Shown one piece after another: positions 5,939 to 14,999 of a DNA stretch of 64,000 bases (positions are counted from its first letter, which is position 1; each line of letters opens with the position of its first letter). The notes below the pieces were generated by a model that saw nothing but the letters and a program-made list of their open reading frames with translations, was not told the origin of the DNA and ran no database searches. Location: NCBI RefSeq assembly GCF_052068095.1, contig NZ_JBQHDG010000014.1:186001-250000 (forward strand), given 5' to 3'. This DNA comes from Phytohabitans sp052068095. GTDB lineage: Bacteria > Actinomycetota > Actinomycetes > Mycobacteriales > Micromonosporaceae. The position numbers and the translations under genes were made by a program.

Positions 5939-8638
5939 ATGCCATCGATCCGGTCGCCGCGCGTCCGCCGCGCCCTGCCCGCGGCGGCGGTCGCGTTCGC
6001 CCTGCTCGCCGCGGCGACGGTGTGGGTGGCCTGGCCAGAGTCGGCGGCGTATACGACGGAGCAGCAGATCGTCTCCGTCCGCTCCGGGCCGGGCGGCGAC
6101 GAGCCGGTCGACCTGGACACGACGCTCTACCTGCCCACCGAGCGGAGTGGCCCGGTGCCGGCGGTGCTGCTCGCGCACGGCTTCGGCGGCACCAAGGAGA
6201 GTGTGCGCACCGACGCCGAAGACCTGGCCGGGCTCGGCTACGCGGTGCTGGCGTACACGGCACGAGGCTTCGGGCGCAGCGGCGGCGAGATCCACCTCGA
6301 CAGCCCCGACTACGAGGTGCGCGACGCGCAGCGCCTCCTCGACTGGCTCGCCGCCCGCCCCGAGGTCCGCAAGGACGCCGGCGGAGACCCGCGGGTGGGC
6401 GTCGTCGGCGGCTCGTACGGCGGTGGGCTCGCGCTCCTGCTCGCCGCCCAGGACCAGCGGGTCGACGCGATCGTTCCCATGATCACCTGGAACGACCTGG
6501 CCCGCTCCTTCCTGCCCCAGTCCACCGGCGGTGATCCGGTCGACGGGGTCTTCAAGAAAGGCTGGGCCGGGGTCTTCTTCGGGGGGACCTGTGGCCGCTT
6601 CGCGCGGGACGTCTGCGAGATGTACCAGCGCACCGCCACCACCGGCCGCGCCACCCCGGAGGCCGTCGAGCTGTTGCGCCGCTCCAGCCCGGCGACCGTG
6701 CTCGACCGGATCAAGGCGCCGACCCTGCTTGTACAGGGCGAGGCGGACACGCTCTTCCCGCTCGCCGAGGCGGACGCCAACGCGCGGGGCATCGCGGCCA
6801 ATGGCACGCCGGTGCGGGTGGCCTGGTTCACCGGCGGCCACGACGGCGGCGACGGCCCGCGCTCCGACCGTGACCGGGTGCGGTTCCTCACCGCGCAGTG
6901 GCTCGACCACTACGTCAAGGGCGAGGGCGACGCGCCGGCCAACAGCTTCACCTGGTCGCGGGTCGCCGGCTTCGACGCGATGGACCGCGGCCTCGTCACC
7001 AACGGCTACTCGGTCGACGACTACCCCGGGCTCTCCGGCACGGCCAGCCAGCGGGTGCCGCTCGCCGGGCCGCCGCAGCCGATCGCCAACCCGCCCGGTG
7101 GCAACCCGGCCGCCATCTCCGCCATACCCGGGGGCGGGAGCCTGACCACGGCCGCCTCCGAGGTGGGCGGGCTGGTCGGCGACCTGCCCGGCCAGCACGC
7201 GATCTTCCAGTCCGAGCCGCTCGCCGAGGCGGTCGACATCGCGGGCACGCCCACCGTCTCCATCCGGGCCGCGGCGCCGGCGGGCGAGGCCGTGCTTTTC
7301 GTCAAGCTCTACGACGTCGACGAAAACGGCACCGCCACGCTCCCCGGCGGCATCGTCGCGCCGGTGCGGCTGACCGGCCTGCCCGCCGACCCGGCACAGG
7401 CGCGGGCGGTCACCGTGACGCTGCCGGCGATCGTGCGGCGGGTCGAGGCCGGCCACCGGCTGCGGGTCGTCGTGGCCACCTCCGACCAGGGGTACGCGAC
7501 GCCGGCCCAACCCGCCGTGTACACGGTGGCGCTCGGCGGCGACGGGATCACGGTGCCGACGGTCACGGGTGAACCCATCCCGACGACCGCGGTGCTCTGG
7601 CGCTGGGTGCTCGCCGGGCTCCTCGCCGCGGTGCTGCTGGGCCTCGCGGTGGTCCTGCTGGTCGTGCGGCGCCGGCACCGCCGCGCCGATTCCACGATCC
7701 ACGAGGAGTACGCGCAGACGCCGCTCGTGGTCCGCCGGCTGCGCAAGGAGTACGCGGACGGCTTCGTCGCGGTGTCCAATGTCGACTTCACGGTCGAGCG
7801 CGGTCAGGTGATGGGGCTGCTCGGGCCGAACGGCGCGGGCAAGACGACCACGCTGCGCGTGCTGATGGGGCTGACCCAGCCGACCGGCGGGGAGATATAT
7901 GTATTCGGCCACCGGCTCGTGCCCGGCTCGCCGGTGCTCTCCCGGCTCGGCGCGCTTGTCGAGGGGCCGGGCTTCATGCCCCACATGAGCGGGCTCGACA
8001 ACCTCAAGGCGTACTGGCGGGCCACCGGCCGGCCGGAGGCGGACGGCCGGCTAGACGAGGCGGTCGAGATCGCCGGGCTCGGTGACTCGATCCACCGCAA
8101 GGTCCGCAAGTACAGCCACGGCATGAAGCAGCGCCTCGCGATCGCCCAGGCGATGCTGGGCCTGCCTGAGCTGCTGGTGCTCGACGAGCCGACCGACGGG
8201 CTCGACCCGCCGCAGATCGCCGAGATGCGCCGGGTGCTCAAGCGGTACGCCACCGACGGGCGGGCCGTGCTCGTGTCGAGCCACCTGCTCGCCGAGGTGG
8301 AGCAGACCTGCACCCACGCGGTTGTCGTCAACAAGGGCGAGATCGTGGCGTCCGGGCCGGTCGAGGAGATCGTGGGTGACTCGCCGACGGTGCGGCTGGA
8401 CGTCTCCGACGTGGACGCGGCCGAGGCGGTGCTCCAGCGGCTCGCCGGGGTGCGTTCGGTCGCCGGCGACGGCGCCAACGGGCTGGTGGTGGACATCAAC
8501 GGCACCGCGCGCAGCGAGGTGGTGGCCGAGCTCGTCCGCGCCGGCGTCGGGGTCGACCGGGTGGTGCCCCGGCGGCGGCTCGAAGACGCCTTCCTGGCCC
8601 TGGTGGGCGACAACTCGCGAGGGAGTGGTGACCGATGA
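5939..8638 (+). CDS. Fusion: membrane-anchored X-Pro-peptidase-like hydrolase + ABC ATPase
   Basis: A single 899-residue protein. Residues ~10-32 form a signal anchor. Residues ~60-330 are an alpha/beta hydrolase of the CocE/X-prolyl dipeptidyl-peptidase S15 type, with nucleophile Ser159 in GGSYGG, the LLAHGFGGTK oxyanion region and a late GGHDGG His. Residues ~340-540 look like the S15 C-terminal jelly-roll domain. A second TM segment (~550-577) returns the chain to the cytoplasm, where residues ~598-820 form a complete ABC ATPase (Walker A GPNGAGKT, signature YSHGMKQR, Walker B LLVLDEPTDGLDPP). The stop overlaps the permease start by ATGA. The topology fits an exporter whose ATPase carries an outside hydrolase, perhaps acting on the transported product. 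Confidence 0.85.
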   Translation: MPSIRSPRVRRALPAAAVAFALLAAATVWVAWPESAAYTTEQQIVSVRSGPGGDEPVDLDTTLYLPTERSGPVPAVLLAHGFGGTKESVRTDAEDLAGLGYAVLAYTARGFGRSGGEIHLDSPDYEVRDAQRLLDWLAARPEVRKDAGGDPRVGVVGGSYGGGLALLLAAQDQRVDAIVPMITWNDLARSFLPQSTGGDPVDGVFKKGWAGVFFGGTCGRFARDVCEMYQRTATTGRATPEAVELLRRSSPATVLDRIKAPTLLVQGEADTLFPLAEADANARGIAANGTPVRVAWFTGGHDGGDGPRSDRDRVRFLTAQWLDHYVKGEGDAPANSFTWSRVAGFDAMDRGLVTNGYSVDDYPGLSGTASQRVPLAGPPQPIANPPGGNPAAISAIPGGGSLTTAASEVGGLVGDLPGQHAIFQSEPLAEAVDIAGTPTVSIRAAAPAGEAVLFVKLYDVDENGTATLPGGIVAPVRLTGLPADPAQARAVTVTLPAIVRRVEAGHRLRVVVATSDQGYATPAQPAVYTVALGGDGITVPTVTGEPIPTTAVLWRWVLAGLLAAVLLGLAVVLLVVRRRHRRADSTIHEEYAQTPLVVRRLRKEYADGFVAVSNVDFTVERGQVMGLLGPNGAGKTTTLRVLMGLTQPTGGEIYVFGHRLVPGSPVLSRLGALVEGPGFMPHMSGLDNLKAYWRATGRPEADGRLDEAVEIAGLGDSIHRKVRKYSHGMKQRLAIAQAMLGLPELLVLDEPTDGLDPPQIAEMRRVLKRYATDGRAVLVSSHLLAEVEQTCTHAVVVNKGEIVASGPVEEIVGDSPTVRLDVSDVDAAEAVLQRLAGVRSVAGDGANGLVVDINGTARSEVVAELVRAGVGVDRVVPRRRLEDAFLALVGDNSRGSGDR

Positions 8639-9501
8639 GCACGGCGACGATCGGCGCGGCCACCGGTTACCGCCCGAGCCGCACGCTCACGGTGTGGCAG
8701 GAGTGGCGGCGGCAGGCGTCCCGGCGGCGCACCCAGCTCGCGCTCGGCTTCATGGTGCTGCTGCCGCTGATCGTGCTGGTCGCGTTCCAGTTCGACAGCG
8801 GGGGCGACGACGACAACGGCGGCGGCGAGTTCGCCAGCCTGATCGACCTGGCCACGTCGGGCGGGCTCAACTTCACGCTCTTCACGCTCTTCGTCTCGGC
8901 CGGCTTCCTGCTCACCGTCGTGGTGGCGCTCTTCTGCGGCGACACGGTGGCGAGCGAGGCGAGCTGGGGCAGCCTCCGCTACCTGCTGGCGGTACCGGTG
9001 CCCCGGGCCCGGCTGCTCGCGGTCAAGCTGGTCGTCGCGCTCGGGTACTCGGCCGTCGCCCTGACCCTGCTCGCCGGCACCGCCCTGCTCGTCGGCACGC
9101 TGCGCTACGGCTGGTCGCCGCTGCGCAGCACCGTGGCGGCCGAGATCCCGGCCGGGGAAGGCCTGCTGCGGCTGCTCGGCATCCTCGGCTACCTCGCGGT
9201 GGGCCTGCTGGTGGTGGCCGGGCTGGCGTTCCTGCTCTCGGTGCTCACCGACGCGCCGCTCGGCGCGGTCGGCGGGGCGGTGCTCCTCTTCATCCTCTCC
9301 AGCATCCTGGACCAGATCACCGCGCTGGGGAGCATCCGTTCCTTCCTGCCGACGCACTACAGCGACGCCTGGCTGGGGCTGCTGTCGACGCCCGTGCAGT
9401 CCGACGACATCGTCAAGGGCTGCATCTCGGCGGTCGCGTACGCCACGCTCTTCTGGTCGCTCGCCTTCTGGCGCTTCACCCGCAAAGACGTGGTGTCGTG
9501 A
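8635..9501 (+). CDS. ABC-2 type permease of the hydrolase-ABC system
   Basis: A 288-residue polytopic membrane protein, translationally coupled (ATGA) to the fused hydrolase-ATPase. The N-terminal cytoplasmic segment WQEWRRQASRRRTQL precedes TM1; a short acidic Gly/Asp/Asn-rich outside loop (SGGDDDNGGG) follows, then about five further membrane segments ending in LFWSLAFWRFTRKDVVS. Length and layout match ABC-2 permeases. A stretch around LRYLLAVPVPRARLLAVKL is the usual coupling helix region of this family. No substrate can be inferred beyond its link to the hydrolase domain. Confidence 0.85.
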   Translation: MSTATIGAATGYRPSRTLTVWQEWRRQASRRRTQLALGFMVLLPLIVLVAFQFDSGGDDDNGGGEFASLIDLATSGGLNFTLFTLFVSAGFLLTVVVALFCGDTVASEASWGSLRYLLAVPVPRARLLAVKLVVALGYSAVALTLLAGTALLVGTLRYGWSPLRSTVAAEIPAGEGLLRLLGILGYLAVGLLVVAGLAFLLSVLTDAPLGAVGGAVLLFILSSILDQITALGSIRSFLPTHYSDAWLGLLSTPVQSDDIVKGCISAVAYATLFWSLAFWRFTRKDVVS

Positions 9502-9572
9502 GGCAGATCACCGGAAAGGCGCGGTAGCCGGCTTCGCCCCGTACACTGTGTCGGGAACACACAACTGAATAC

Positions 9573-9706
9573 CTCATCCAGAGGGGCAGAGGGATACGGC
9601 CCGATGAAGCCCCGGCAACCACCCGCGTGACTCGATGACGAGGCCAATCGCGGAGCAGGTGCCAATTCCGTCCCCGCCGCACGGTGCGGCGCAGGGGAAA
9701 GATGAG
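9573..9706 (+). ncRNA. SAM-I (S-box) riboswitch
   Basis: The leader of thrC carries the S-box landmarks in order: P1 left arm CTCATC (9573-9578), AGAGGGGCAGAGGGAT, the conserved GGCCCGATGAAGCCCCGGCA core (P2/P2a with K-turn), AGGTGCCAATTCC in the J3/4-P4 region, and P1 right arm GATGAG (9701-9706), which pairs with the left arm. The P1 right arm runs directly into the GAGAGGA ribosome site at 9704-9710, so SAM binding, which stabilises P1, would hide the ribosome site. This suggests translational control of threonine synthase by S-adenosylmethionine. A TACACT -10-like box lies at 9542-9547. Confidence 0.93.
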
Positions 9707-9717
9707 AGGACGCCTCG

Positions 9718-11022
9718 ATGCCGTCGACACTCGACGCTACGACCATCACCACCTCGGACGCCCCCACCCAGACCAGCCCTGCCCGCGCACTCGCCTGTCG
9801 CGGCTGCGGCAAGGAGTACCCGCTCGCCGCCCAGCACGCCTGTTACGAGTGTTTCGGCCCGCTCGAGGTGGCCTACGACCAGGCCGCTCTCGCGCGGGTA
9901 ACCCGGGCACAGATCGAGGCTGGCCCGCACAGCATCTGGCGTTACGCGGCGCTGCTCCCCACCGGACAGGACCCGGCGAGCCGGGTGACCCTCGACCCGG
10001 GGCTCACGCCGCTCGTCTCCGCTTCCCAGCTCGCCGCCGAGCTGGGCGTGCGCGGGCCGCTGTGGGTCAAGGACGACAGCGCCAACCCGACCCACTCGTT
10101 CAAGGACCGGGTCGTCTCGGTGGCCCTCACCGCGGCGCGCGGGCTCGGCTTCACCCGCTTCGCCTGCGCCTCCACCGGCAACCTGGCCAACTCGGTCGCC
10201 GCGCACGCGGCCCGCGCCGGTGTGCCGTCGATCGTGTTCATCCCCGGTGACCTCGAGCCCGGCAAGGTCGTCACCACGGCTGTGTACGGCGGCGACCTGG
10301 TGGCGATCGAGGGCTCGTACGACGACGTCAACCGGCTGTGCAGCGAGCTCGTCGAGACGGACGAGTTCGAAGACACCGCGTTCGTCAACGTCAACGTGCG
10401 GCCGTACTACGCGGAGGGTTCCAAGACCCTCGGGTACGAGGTGGCCGAGCAGCTGGGCTGGCGCCTGCCCGAGCAGGTGGTCATCCCGATGGCGAGCGGC
10501 GAGCTGCTCACGAAGATCGACAAGGCGTTCAGCGAGCTTGTCGAGATCGGCCTCGTCGAGGCGCCGGCCAACGGGTGGCGGGTCTTCGGCGCCCAGTCCG
10601 CCGGCTGCAACCCGATCGCCGTGGCCCTGCACAACGGCGTCAGCGACATCATCCCGGTCAAGCCGGTCGGCATCGCCAAGTCACTCAACATCGGCGACCC
10701 GGCCGCCGGGCTGTACGCGCTGGAGGCCGTGCGCCGCACCGGCGGCTGGATGGACTACGCGAGCGACGACGAGATCCGCGACGCGATCCAGCTGCTCGCC
10801 CGTACCACCGGCGTGTTCGCCGAGACGGCTGGTGGCGTGACCGTGGCCGTGCTCAAAAAGCTCGTCGAGTCGGGCAAGCTCGACCCGGACGCCGAGACGG
10901 TCGTCTTCAACACCGGCGAAGGGCTCAAGACCATCGATGCGGTGGCGGAGCAGGTCGGTCCGACGTACCGGATCAAGCCCTCGCTCCGCGGTGCCCGGGA
11001 CGCCGGCCTCCTCGACTCCTGA
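9718..11022 (+). CDS. thrC: Threonine synthase
   Basis: A 434-residue PLP enzyme converting O-phosphohomoserine to L-threonine. An N-terminal four-Cys zinc-ribbon-like segment (CRGCG ... CYECFG, residues ~26-50) precedes the fold-type II PLP domain; the Schiff-base lysine is K129 in THSFKDR, the phosphate loop is STGNLAN, and IPMASGELL and TGEGLKT follow. This long form with a ribbon is the usual actinobacterial ThrC. It is preceded by a SAM-I riboswitch whose P1 helix overlaps its ribosome site, so high SAM should lower expression. That is unexpected for a threonine gene, since SAM normally shuts off methionine genes; here it may reflect branch control at homoserine phosphate. Confidence 0.95.
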   Translation: MPSTLDATTITTSDAPTQTSPARALACRGCGKEYPLAAQHACYECFGPLEVAYDQAALARVTRAQIEAGPHSIWRYAALLPTGQDPASRVTLDPGLTPLVSASQLAAELGVRGPLWVKDDSANPTHSFKDRVVSVALTAARGLGFTRFACASTGNLANSVAAHAARAGVPSIVFIPGDLEPGKVVTTAVYGGDLVAIEGSYDDVNRLCSELVETDEFEDTAFVNVNVRPYYAEGSKTLGYEVAEQLGWRLPEQVVIPMASGELLTKIDKAFSELVEIGLVEAPANGWRVFGAQSAGCNPIAVALHNGVSDIIPVKPVGIAKSLNIGDPAAGLYALEAVRRTGGWMDYASDDEIRDAIQLLARTTGVFAETAGGVTVAVLKKLVESGKLDPDAETVVFNTGEGLKTIDAVAEQVGPTYRIKPSLRGARDAGLLDS

Positions 11023-11326
11023 TCATGCGATTCCCGGTCACGGCCCGTGGGAGCGCGACCACGGAGGGAGCCGCAGGTAGGAAAAGTTTTACCGGGATGG
11101 GAGTTGCATTCCGTAGTCGTGAATTTGCCGTCCGTCGAGAAAACACCGCTCCGGGGACTTGACGGCGCCATCTGGACGACGCAGGATGCTCCGTGCGGGA
11201 GGGCGGTCGCCGTAGGCTTTAGCTCTAACGTCCCAGCGCCGGAGGCGCTGTGCGACCGTCCCTCCCGACCAAATCTCCCCGCAAAATCGGTCGCGACGAG
11301 CCTCCTGGCGAGGCACCCTCGGTGGC
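11023..11326. other. Intergenic region after thrC with one hairpin
   Basis: No credible gene is seen in these ~300 bases. A 7-base-pair hairpin CAGCGCC-GGA-GGCGCTG lies at 11234-11250, without a T tract; it could be a weak terminator for thrC or part of the promoter region of the acetyltransferase. The stretch 11090-11170 is slightly AT-richer and could hold a promoter, but no clear -35/-10 pair stands out. Confidence 0.4.
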
Positions 11327-12346
11327 ATGGACATCGCCGTCAAGCCCCTAGATCCGGCCGACGAGAAAGCCGTCGAGCAGGCCTACCAGATCACCGAGGC
11401 CGCGCTGGCCGCGGATGTGCCGGACTTCCCGCCTGTGGGGCGGCAGCGCTTCCTAGCCGAGCTGCGCCACCCGTGGCCCGGCAACGCGCACGAGCGGGCA
11501 CTGGCCACGATCGACGGTGTCGCCGCCGGTTACGTGGTGATCGAGCTGCCGCAGCTCGACAACCTCGACAACGCCGAGGTCGACCTCATGGTGCATCCCG
11601 AGTATCGGCGGCGTGGCGTGGGACGCGCGCTGTACGAGTACGCCAAGGACGTGGTCCGGGGGCTGGGCCGCAAGCGGCTGATGGGCATGTCCGTCGAGAC
11701 GCTGCCCGGCGGCGTGGCGCGCGATGAGGCGGGCGGCGGGTTCGCCACCGCGATGGGCGCCAAGGGCGCGCTGAGCGACGTGCGCCGGCGCCTCGACGTC
11801 ACCAAGGTCGACGAGGCCGATCTCGACCGGCAGCTCGCCGCCGCCTGGGAGCGCGCGGCTGGCTATTCGCTCATCCAGTGGCGGGGCGCCACGCCCGAGG
11901 AGATCATCGACGACATCGCGTACCTCGACGGGCGGCTGACCGCCGACGCGCCGATGGGTGAGCTCGAGTGGGAGGTCGAGAAGATCGACGCCGACCGCCT
12001 CCGCGCGATGGACGCGGTCGTCATGGCCCGCGGTCGACGCCGTTACCACTCGGCGGTGCGCCACGACGAGAGCGGCAAGGTGGTGGCGTTCACCACGATC
12101 GACCTGCCCGGCACGGTCGACTGGCACGCGTTTCAACAGATCACCATCGTGGAGCCGGCCCACCGGGGCCACCGCCTCGGCACGGTCGTCAAGCTGGAAA
12201 ACTTCCGCTACGCCCGGGTGCACGAGCCGGGGCTGCGGGCGATCGACACGTGGAACGCGGCGGTCAACGACCACATGATCTCGATCAACGAGGCGATGGG
12301 CTTCCGCCCCGTCGACGGCTGGCAGAACTGGCAGCACGACCTATAG
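11327..12346 (+). CDS. Two-domain GNAT acetyltransferase
   Basis: A 339-residue protein with two GNAT folds in tandem. The first (residues ~1-150) has the acetyl-CoA loop VHPEYRRRGVGRALYEY; the second (~180-339) has a matching loop EPAHRGHRLGTVVKLENF and the closing NEAMGFRPVDGWQNW. Such double GNATs are common in actinobacteria, and one half often keeps activity; here both motif A loops look intact. The start ATG is a few bases after GGCACCCTCGGTGGC, with a weak ribosome site. The substrate is unknown. The 3' end overlaps the end of the convergent HExxH gene by 62 bases. Confidence 0.85.
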   Translation: MDIAVKPLDPADEKAVEQAYQITEAALAADVPDFPPVGRQRFLAELRHPWPGNAHERALATIDGVAAGYVVIELPQLDNLDNAEVDLMVHPEYRRRGVGRALYEYAKDVVRGLGRKRLMGMSVETLPGGVARDEAGGGFATAMGAKGALSDVRRRLDVTKVDEADLDRQLAAAWERAAGYSLIQWRGATPEEIIDDIAYLDGRLTADAPMGELEWEVEKIDADRLRAMDAVVMARGRRRYHSAVRHDESGKVVAFTTIDLPGTVDWHAFQQITIVEPAHRGHRLGTVVKLENFRYARVHEPGLRAIDTWNAAVNDHMISINEAMGFRPVDGWQNWQHDL

Positions 12347-12782
12347 CGGCGCCGGCCCGCGAGGCCCAGGGACGCAGTGGGAGCTGGTGGTAGCCACCGG
12401 CCGCCAGCCCCGCGTGCTTTTCGAAGAAGTTGCGGCAGCCGTATCCGCCGGTCATCAGGTACGAGTACGCGGAGGCGGCGGCGTAGAGCGGGAAGAAGAA
12501 GGGGCCGAGCACCGCGTACTGGGCGACGTGGCGGGTCTCGTGGGCGAGCAGCTCCGCCCGGTCCGGGTCGAGCAGCCAGTCGGCCGGGCGCTTGGTGAAG
12601 ACCACCGTGCCGACGGTGAAGCACGACTGCTTCGGCAGGCGCAGGCGGTAGCCGCCGGCCACCAAGACGCCGCCCGGTCCGCGCGCGAGGCGGGTGCGCG
12701 TGGCGGCGGACAGCACCACGGCGGCGAGCGTCGTGCCGTTAACCCACGTCAGCGTGGCACGCACCGTAGGCCACCTCGGCAT
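12285..12782 (-). CDS. Small HExxH-motif protein (putative metallopeptidase-like)
   Basis: A ~165-residue protein from ATG 12782 (ATG 12794 is also possible). A zinc-site style HETRH motif occupies residues 81-85 in ELLAHETRHVAQYA, followed by a hydrophobic stretch FFFPLYAAASAYSYLM and the segment RNFFEKHAGLAAGGY, where the Glu could be a third ligand. This looks like a shortened DUF4157-type or similar peptidase-like fold known from actinobacterial hypothetical proteins. No signal peptide is evident. The ~30 C-terminal residues overlap the GNAT gene on the other strand and are low complexity. Activity is not established. Confidence 0.6.
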   Translation of the reverse strand: MPRWPTVRATLTWVNGTTLAAVVLSAATRTRLARGPGGVLVAGGYRLRLPKQSCFTVGTVVFTKRPADWLLDPDRAELLAHETRHVAQYAVLGPFFFPLYAAASAYSYLMTGGYGCRNFFEKHAGLAAGGYHQLPLRPWASRAGAAIGRAASSASRRRGGSPSPR

Positions 12783-12822
12783 AGTCACCAGCATCTCACT
12801 TGGAGTGGGGCATGATGGCGGC

Positions 12823-14499
12823 ATGACGGACACCCCACGCCATCTGTACGACAAGCACGCCGACACCCTCTCGCGTGCGCTCACCGCGATCTCCGAGCGC
12901 GGTTACTGGTCGGCCTACCCCGAGTCGCCCAGCCCCCGCGTGTACGGCGAGACGGCCGCCGCCGACGGCGAAGCCGCCTTCCGGGCGTACCACAACAATC
13001 GCTTCCCGCTCGACCAGCCCGGCACCGACGGCTGGATCGCGACCGAGGCGAGCCCGTTCGGCGTCGAGCTCGCGGTGACCTACCCGCACGCCGACGCCGG
13101 CGCGCTGGTCGCCGCGGCGACCGCCGCGCTGCCGGCCTGGCGCGACGCCGGCCCGCAGGTCCGCGTCGGCGTCTGCCTGGAGATCCTGGCCCGGCTGCAC
13201 GCGCACGTCTTCGAGCTCGCCAACGCCGTGCAGTTCACCAGCGGGCAGGCGTTCGTGATGGCGTTCCAGGCGGGCGGGGCGCACGCGCTCGACCGCGCGC
13301 TGGAGGCGCTGGCGTACTCGTACGCGGAGATGACCCGCCACCCCGGCGAGGCCGCGTGGGAGAAGCCGGCAGGCAAGGGCGACCCGCTGCGGATGACCAA
13401 GCGGTTTCACGTGGTGCCGCGCGGCATCGGTCTCGTCATCGGTTGCAACACGTTCCCGACTTGGAACTCGTACCCGGGGCTGTTCGCCTCCCTCGCCACC
13501 GGCAACCCGGTGATCGTCAAGCCGCACCCCCGGGCGGTGCTCCCGCTCGCCGTGACCGTGCGGTACGCCCGCGAGGTGCTTGCCGAGGCGGGCTTCGACC
13601 CGAATGTGGTGCTGCTCGCCCCCGAGGCGCCCGGCGAGGCGCTCGCGTCCACGCTGGCGCTGCGGCCCGAGGTCAAGATCATCGACTACACCGGCTCCAC
13701 CGCGTACGGCGAGTGGCTGGAGGAAAACGCGCGCCAGGCCGCCGTGTACACGGAAAAGGCCGGCGTCAACACGATCGTGGTCGACTCCACCGACGACTTC
13801 GCCGGCATGTGCCGCAATATCGGCTTCTCGCTGACCCTCTACAGCGGACAGATGTGCACCACGCCGCAAAACGTCCTGGTGCCGGCCGGCGGCATCGGCA
13901 CCGACCAGGGGCACAAGTCGTTCGACGAGGTGGCGGCCGGCATCGCTGGCGCGGTGGGCAAGCTGACCGGCGACCCGGCCCGCGCGGTCGAGCTGACCGG
14001 CGCGATCGTCAACGACGGCGTGCTCGACCGGCTCGACGAGGTCAAGTCGATCGGCGAGCCGGTGCTGGAGTCGCGGGTCGTCGACCATCCGGCGTTCGAG
14101 GGCGCGGTCGTCCGTACCCCCGTGATCCTGAAGCTGCCCGCGGACGCCGAGGAGACCTACGGCAGGGAGTGGTTCGGGCCCATCTCGTTCGTGATCACGA
14201 CCGACTCGACGGCGCAGAGCCTGGAGATCTTCCGGTCGACCGTGGGCGAGCGGGGCGCGCTGACCGCCTCCGTGTACTCGACCGACGAGAAGGTGCTCGA
14301 CGACGCCGAGGCGGCCGCGCTCGACGTGGGCGTCCACCTCTCCTGCAACCTGACCGGTGGCGTCTTCGTCAACCAGTCGGCGGCGTTCTCCGACTTCCAC
14401 GCGAGCGGCGCCAACCCGGCGGCGAACGCGGCACTGACCGACGGCGCGTACGTGGCCAGTCGCTTCCGCATCGTCCAGTCGCGCCGCCACACCGCCTAG
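12823..14499 (+). CDS. paaN: Phenylacetic acid degradation protein PaaN (aldehyde dehydrogenase type)
   Basis: A 558-residue aldehyde dehydrogenase superfamily protein of the PaaN group, which oxidises the ring-opened semialdehyde of phenylacetyl-CoA catabolism. The catalytic Cys345 lies in SGQMCTTPQN, the NAD-binding stretch is IGCNTFPTWNSYPGLF, and the general-base region YTEKAGVNTIVV follows. Unlike E. coli PaaZ there is no C-terminal hydratase (MaoC) domain. No other paa genes are near, so it stands alone here; the role in phenylacetate breakdown is from family knowledge only. The start at ATG 12823 follows GGAGTGGGG. The stop overlaps the convergent GNAT gene by four bases. Confidence 0.88.
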   Translation: MTDTPRHLYDKHADTLSRALTAISERGYWSAYPESPSPRVYGETAAADGEAAFRAYHNNRFPLDQPGTDGWIATEASPFGVELAVTYPHADAGALVAAATAALPAWRDAGPQVRVGVCLEILARLHAHVFELANAVQFTSGQAFVMAFQAGGAHALDRALEALAYSYAEMTRHPGEAAWEKPAGKGDPLRMTKRFHVVPRGIGLVIGCNTFPTWNSYPGLFASLATGNPVIVKPHPRAVLPLAVTVRYAREVLAEAGFDPNVVLLAPEAPGEALASTLALRPEVKIIDYTGSTAYGEWLEENARQAAVYTEKAGVNTIVVDSTDDFAGMCRNIGFSLTLYSGQMCTTPQNVLVPAGGIGTDQGHKSFDEVAAGIAGAVGKLTGDPARAVELTGAIVNDGVLDRLDEVKSIGEPVLESRVVDHPAFEGAVVRTPVILKLPADAEETYGREWFGPISFVITTDSTAQSLEIFRSTVGERGALTASVYSTDEKVLDDAEAAALDVGVHLSCNLTGGVFVNQSAAFSDFHASGANPAANAALTDGAYVASRFRIVQSRRHTA

Positions 14500-14990
14500 G
14501 CGGGGCGGCGCATCTGTAGCTCGGTGAGCACCGGGATCACCGGGTGGACGACGCGGATGCCGGTGTCGACGAAGCCGAGCCGCTCGTAGGCCCGCACGGC
14601 CCGGTCGTTGCCGACCACGACCTCCAGCAGCAGGTCGGGGCGGCCGGCGCCGCGCGACCAGGCGGCCACGCCGTCGACGAGGTCACGCAGGACGCCGCTG
14701 CCGCGGTGGGCGGGCGTGATGTACACGGCGAAGATGATCGTGAGCTTGGGGTCGTCGGGCGAGGCGATCCCGCCGGCGTGCCCGACGAAGCGCCCGTCCA
14801 CCTCCGCGATGAACTGGGCGCAGAAGTCGCCGAACGCGGCACGGGCGACCCGCTCGGTGAACTCGCGGTGCGGGAGCGCCGCCGCCTCGGCGAGCGTCTC
14901 CAGGAAGGCGAGCGGGGTGTCGGCGAGCATCTCCAGGCGGAGTGCGCGCATCCGGCCCGCGTCCTCGATTCGCACCCGCCGCACAGTCAC
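14496..14990 (-). CDS. GNAT acetyltransferase
   Basis: A 164-residue single-domain GNAT. The N-terminal VRRVRIEDAGRMRALRLEML is the typical first strand and helix, GRFVGHAGGIA is the central strand, and motif A is VYITPAHRGSGVLRDLVDGV with the pyrophosphate loop. The C-terminus NDRAVRAYERLGFVDTG gives the usual acceptor-side Tyr. The substrate is unknown. It is read towards paaN and overlaps its stop. Nine bases separate its start from the end of the serine hydrolase gene upstream, so the two could be co-transcribed. Confidence 0.85.
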   Translation of the reverse strand: MTVRRVRIEDAGRMRALRLEMLADTPLAFLETLAEAAALPHREFTERVARAAFGDFCAQFIAEVDGRFVGHAGGIASPDDPKLTIIFAVYITPAHRGSGVLRDLVDGVAAWSRGAGRPDLLLEVVVGNDRAVRAYERLGFVDTGIRVVHPVIPVLTELQMRRPA

Positions 14991-14999
14991 CAGGCCACC

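Noticed and set aside
11234..11250. Hairpin CAGCGCC-GGA-GGCGCTG as thrC terminator
   Set aside because: Stem is short, without T tract and ~210 bases after the stop; kept only as a remark in the intergenic entry.
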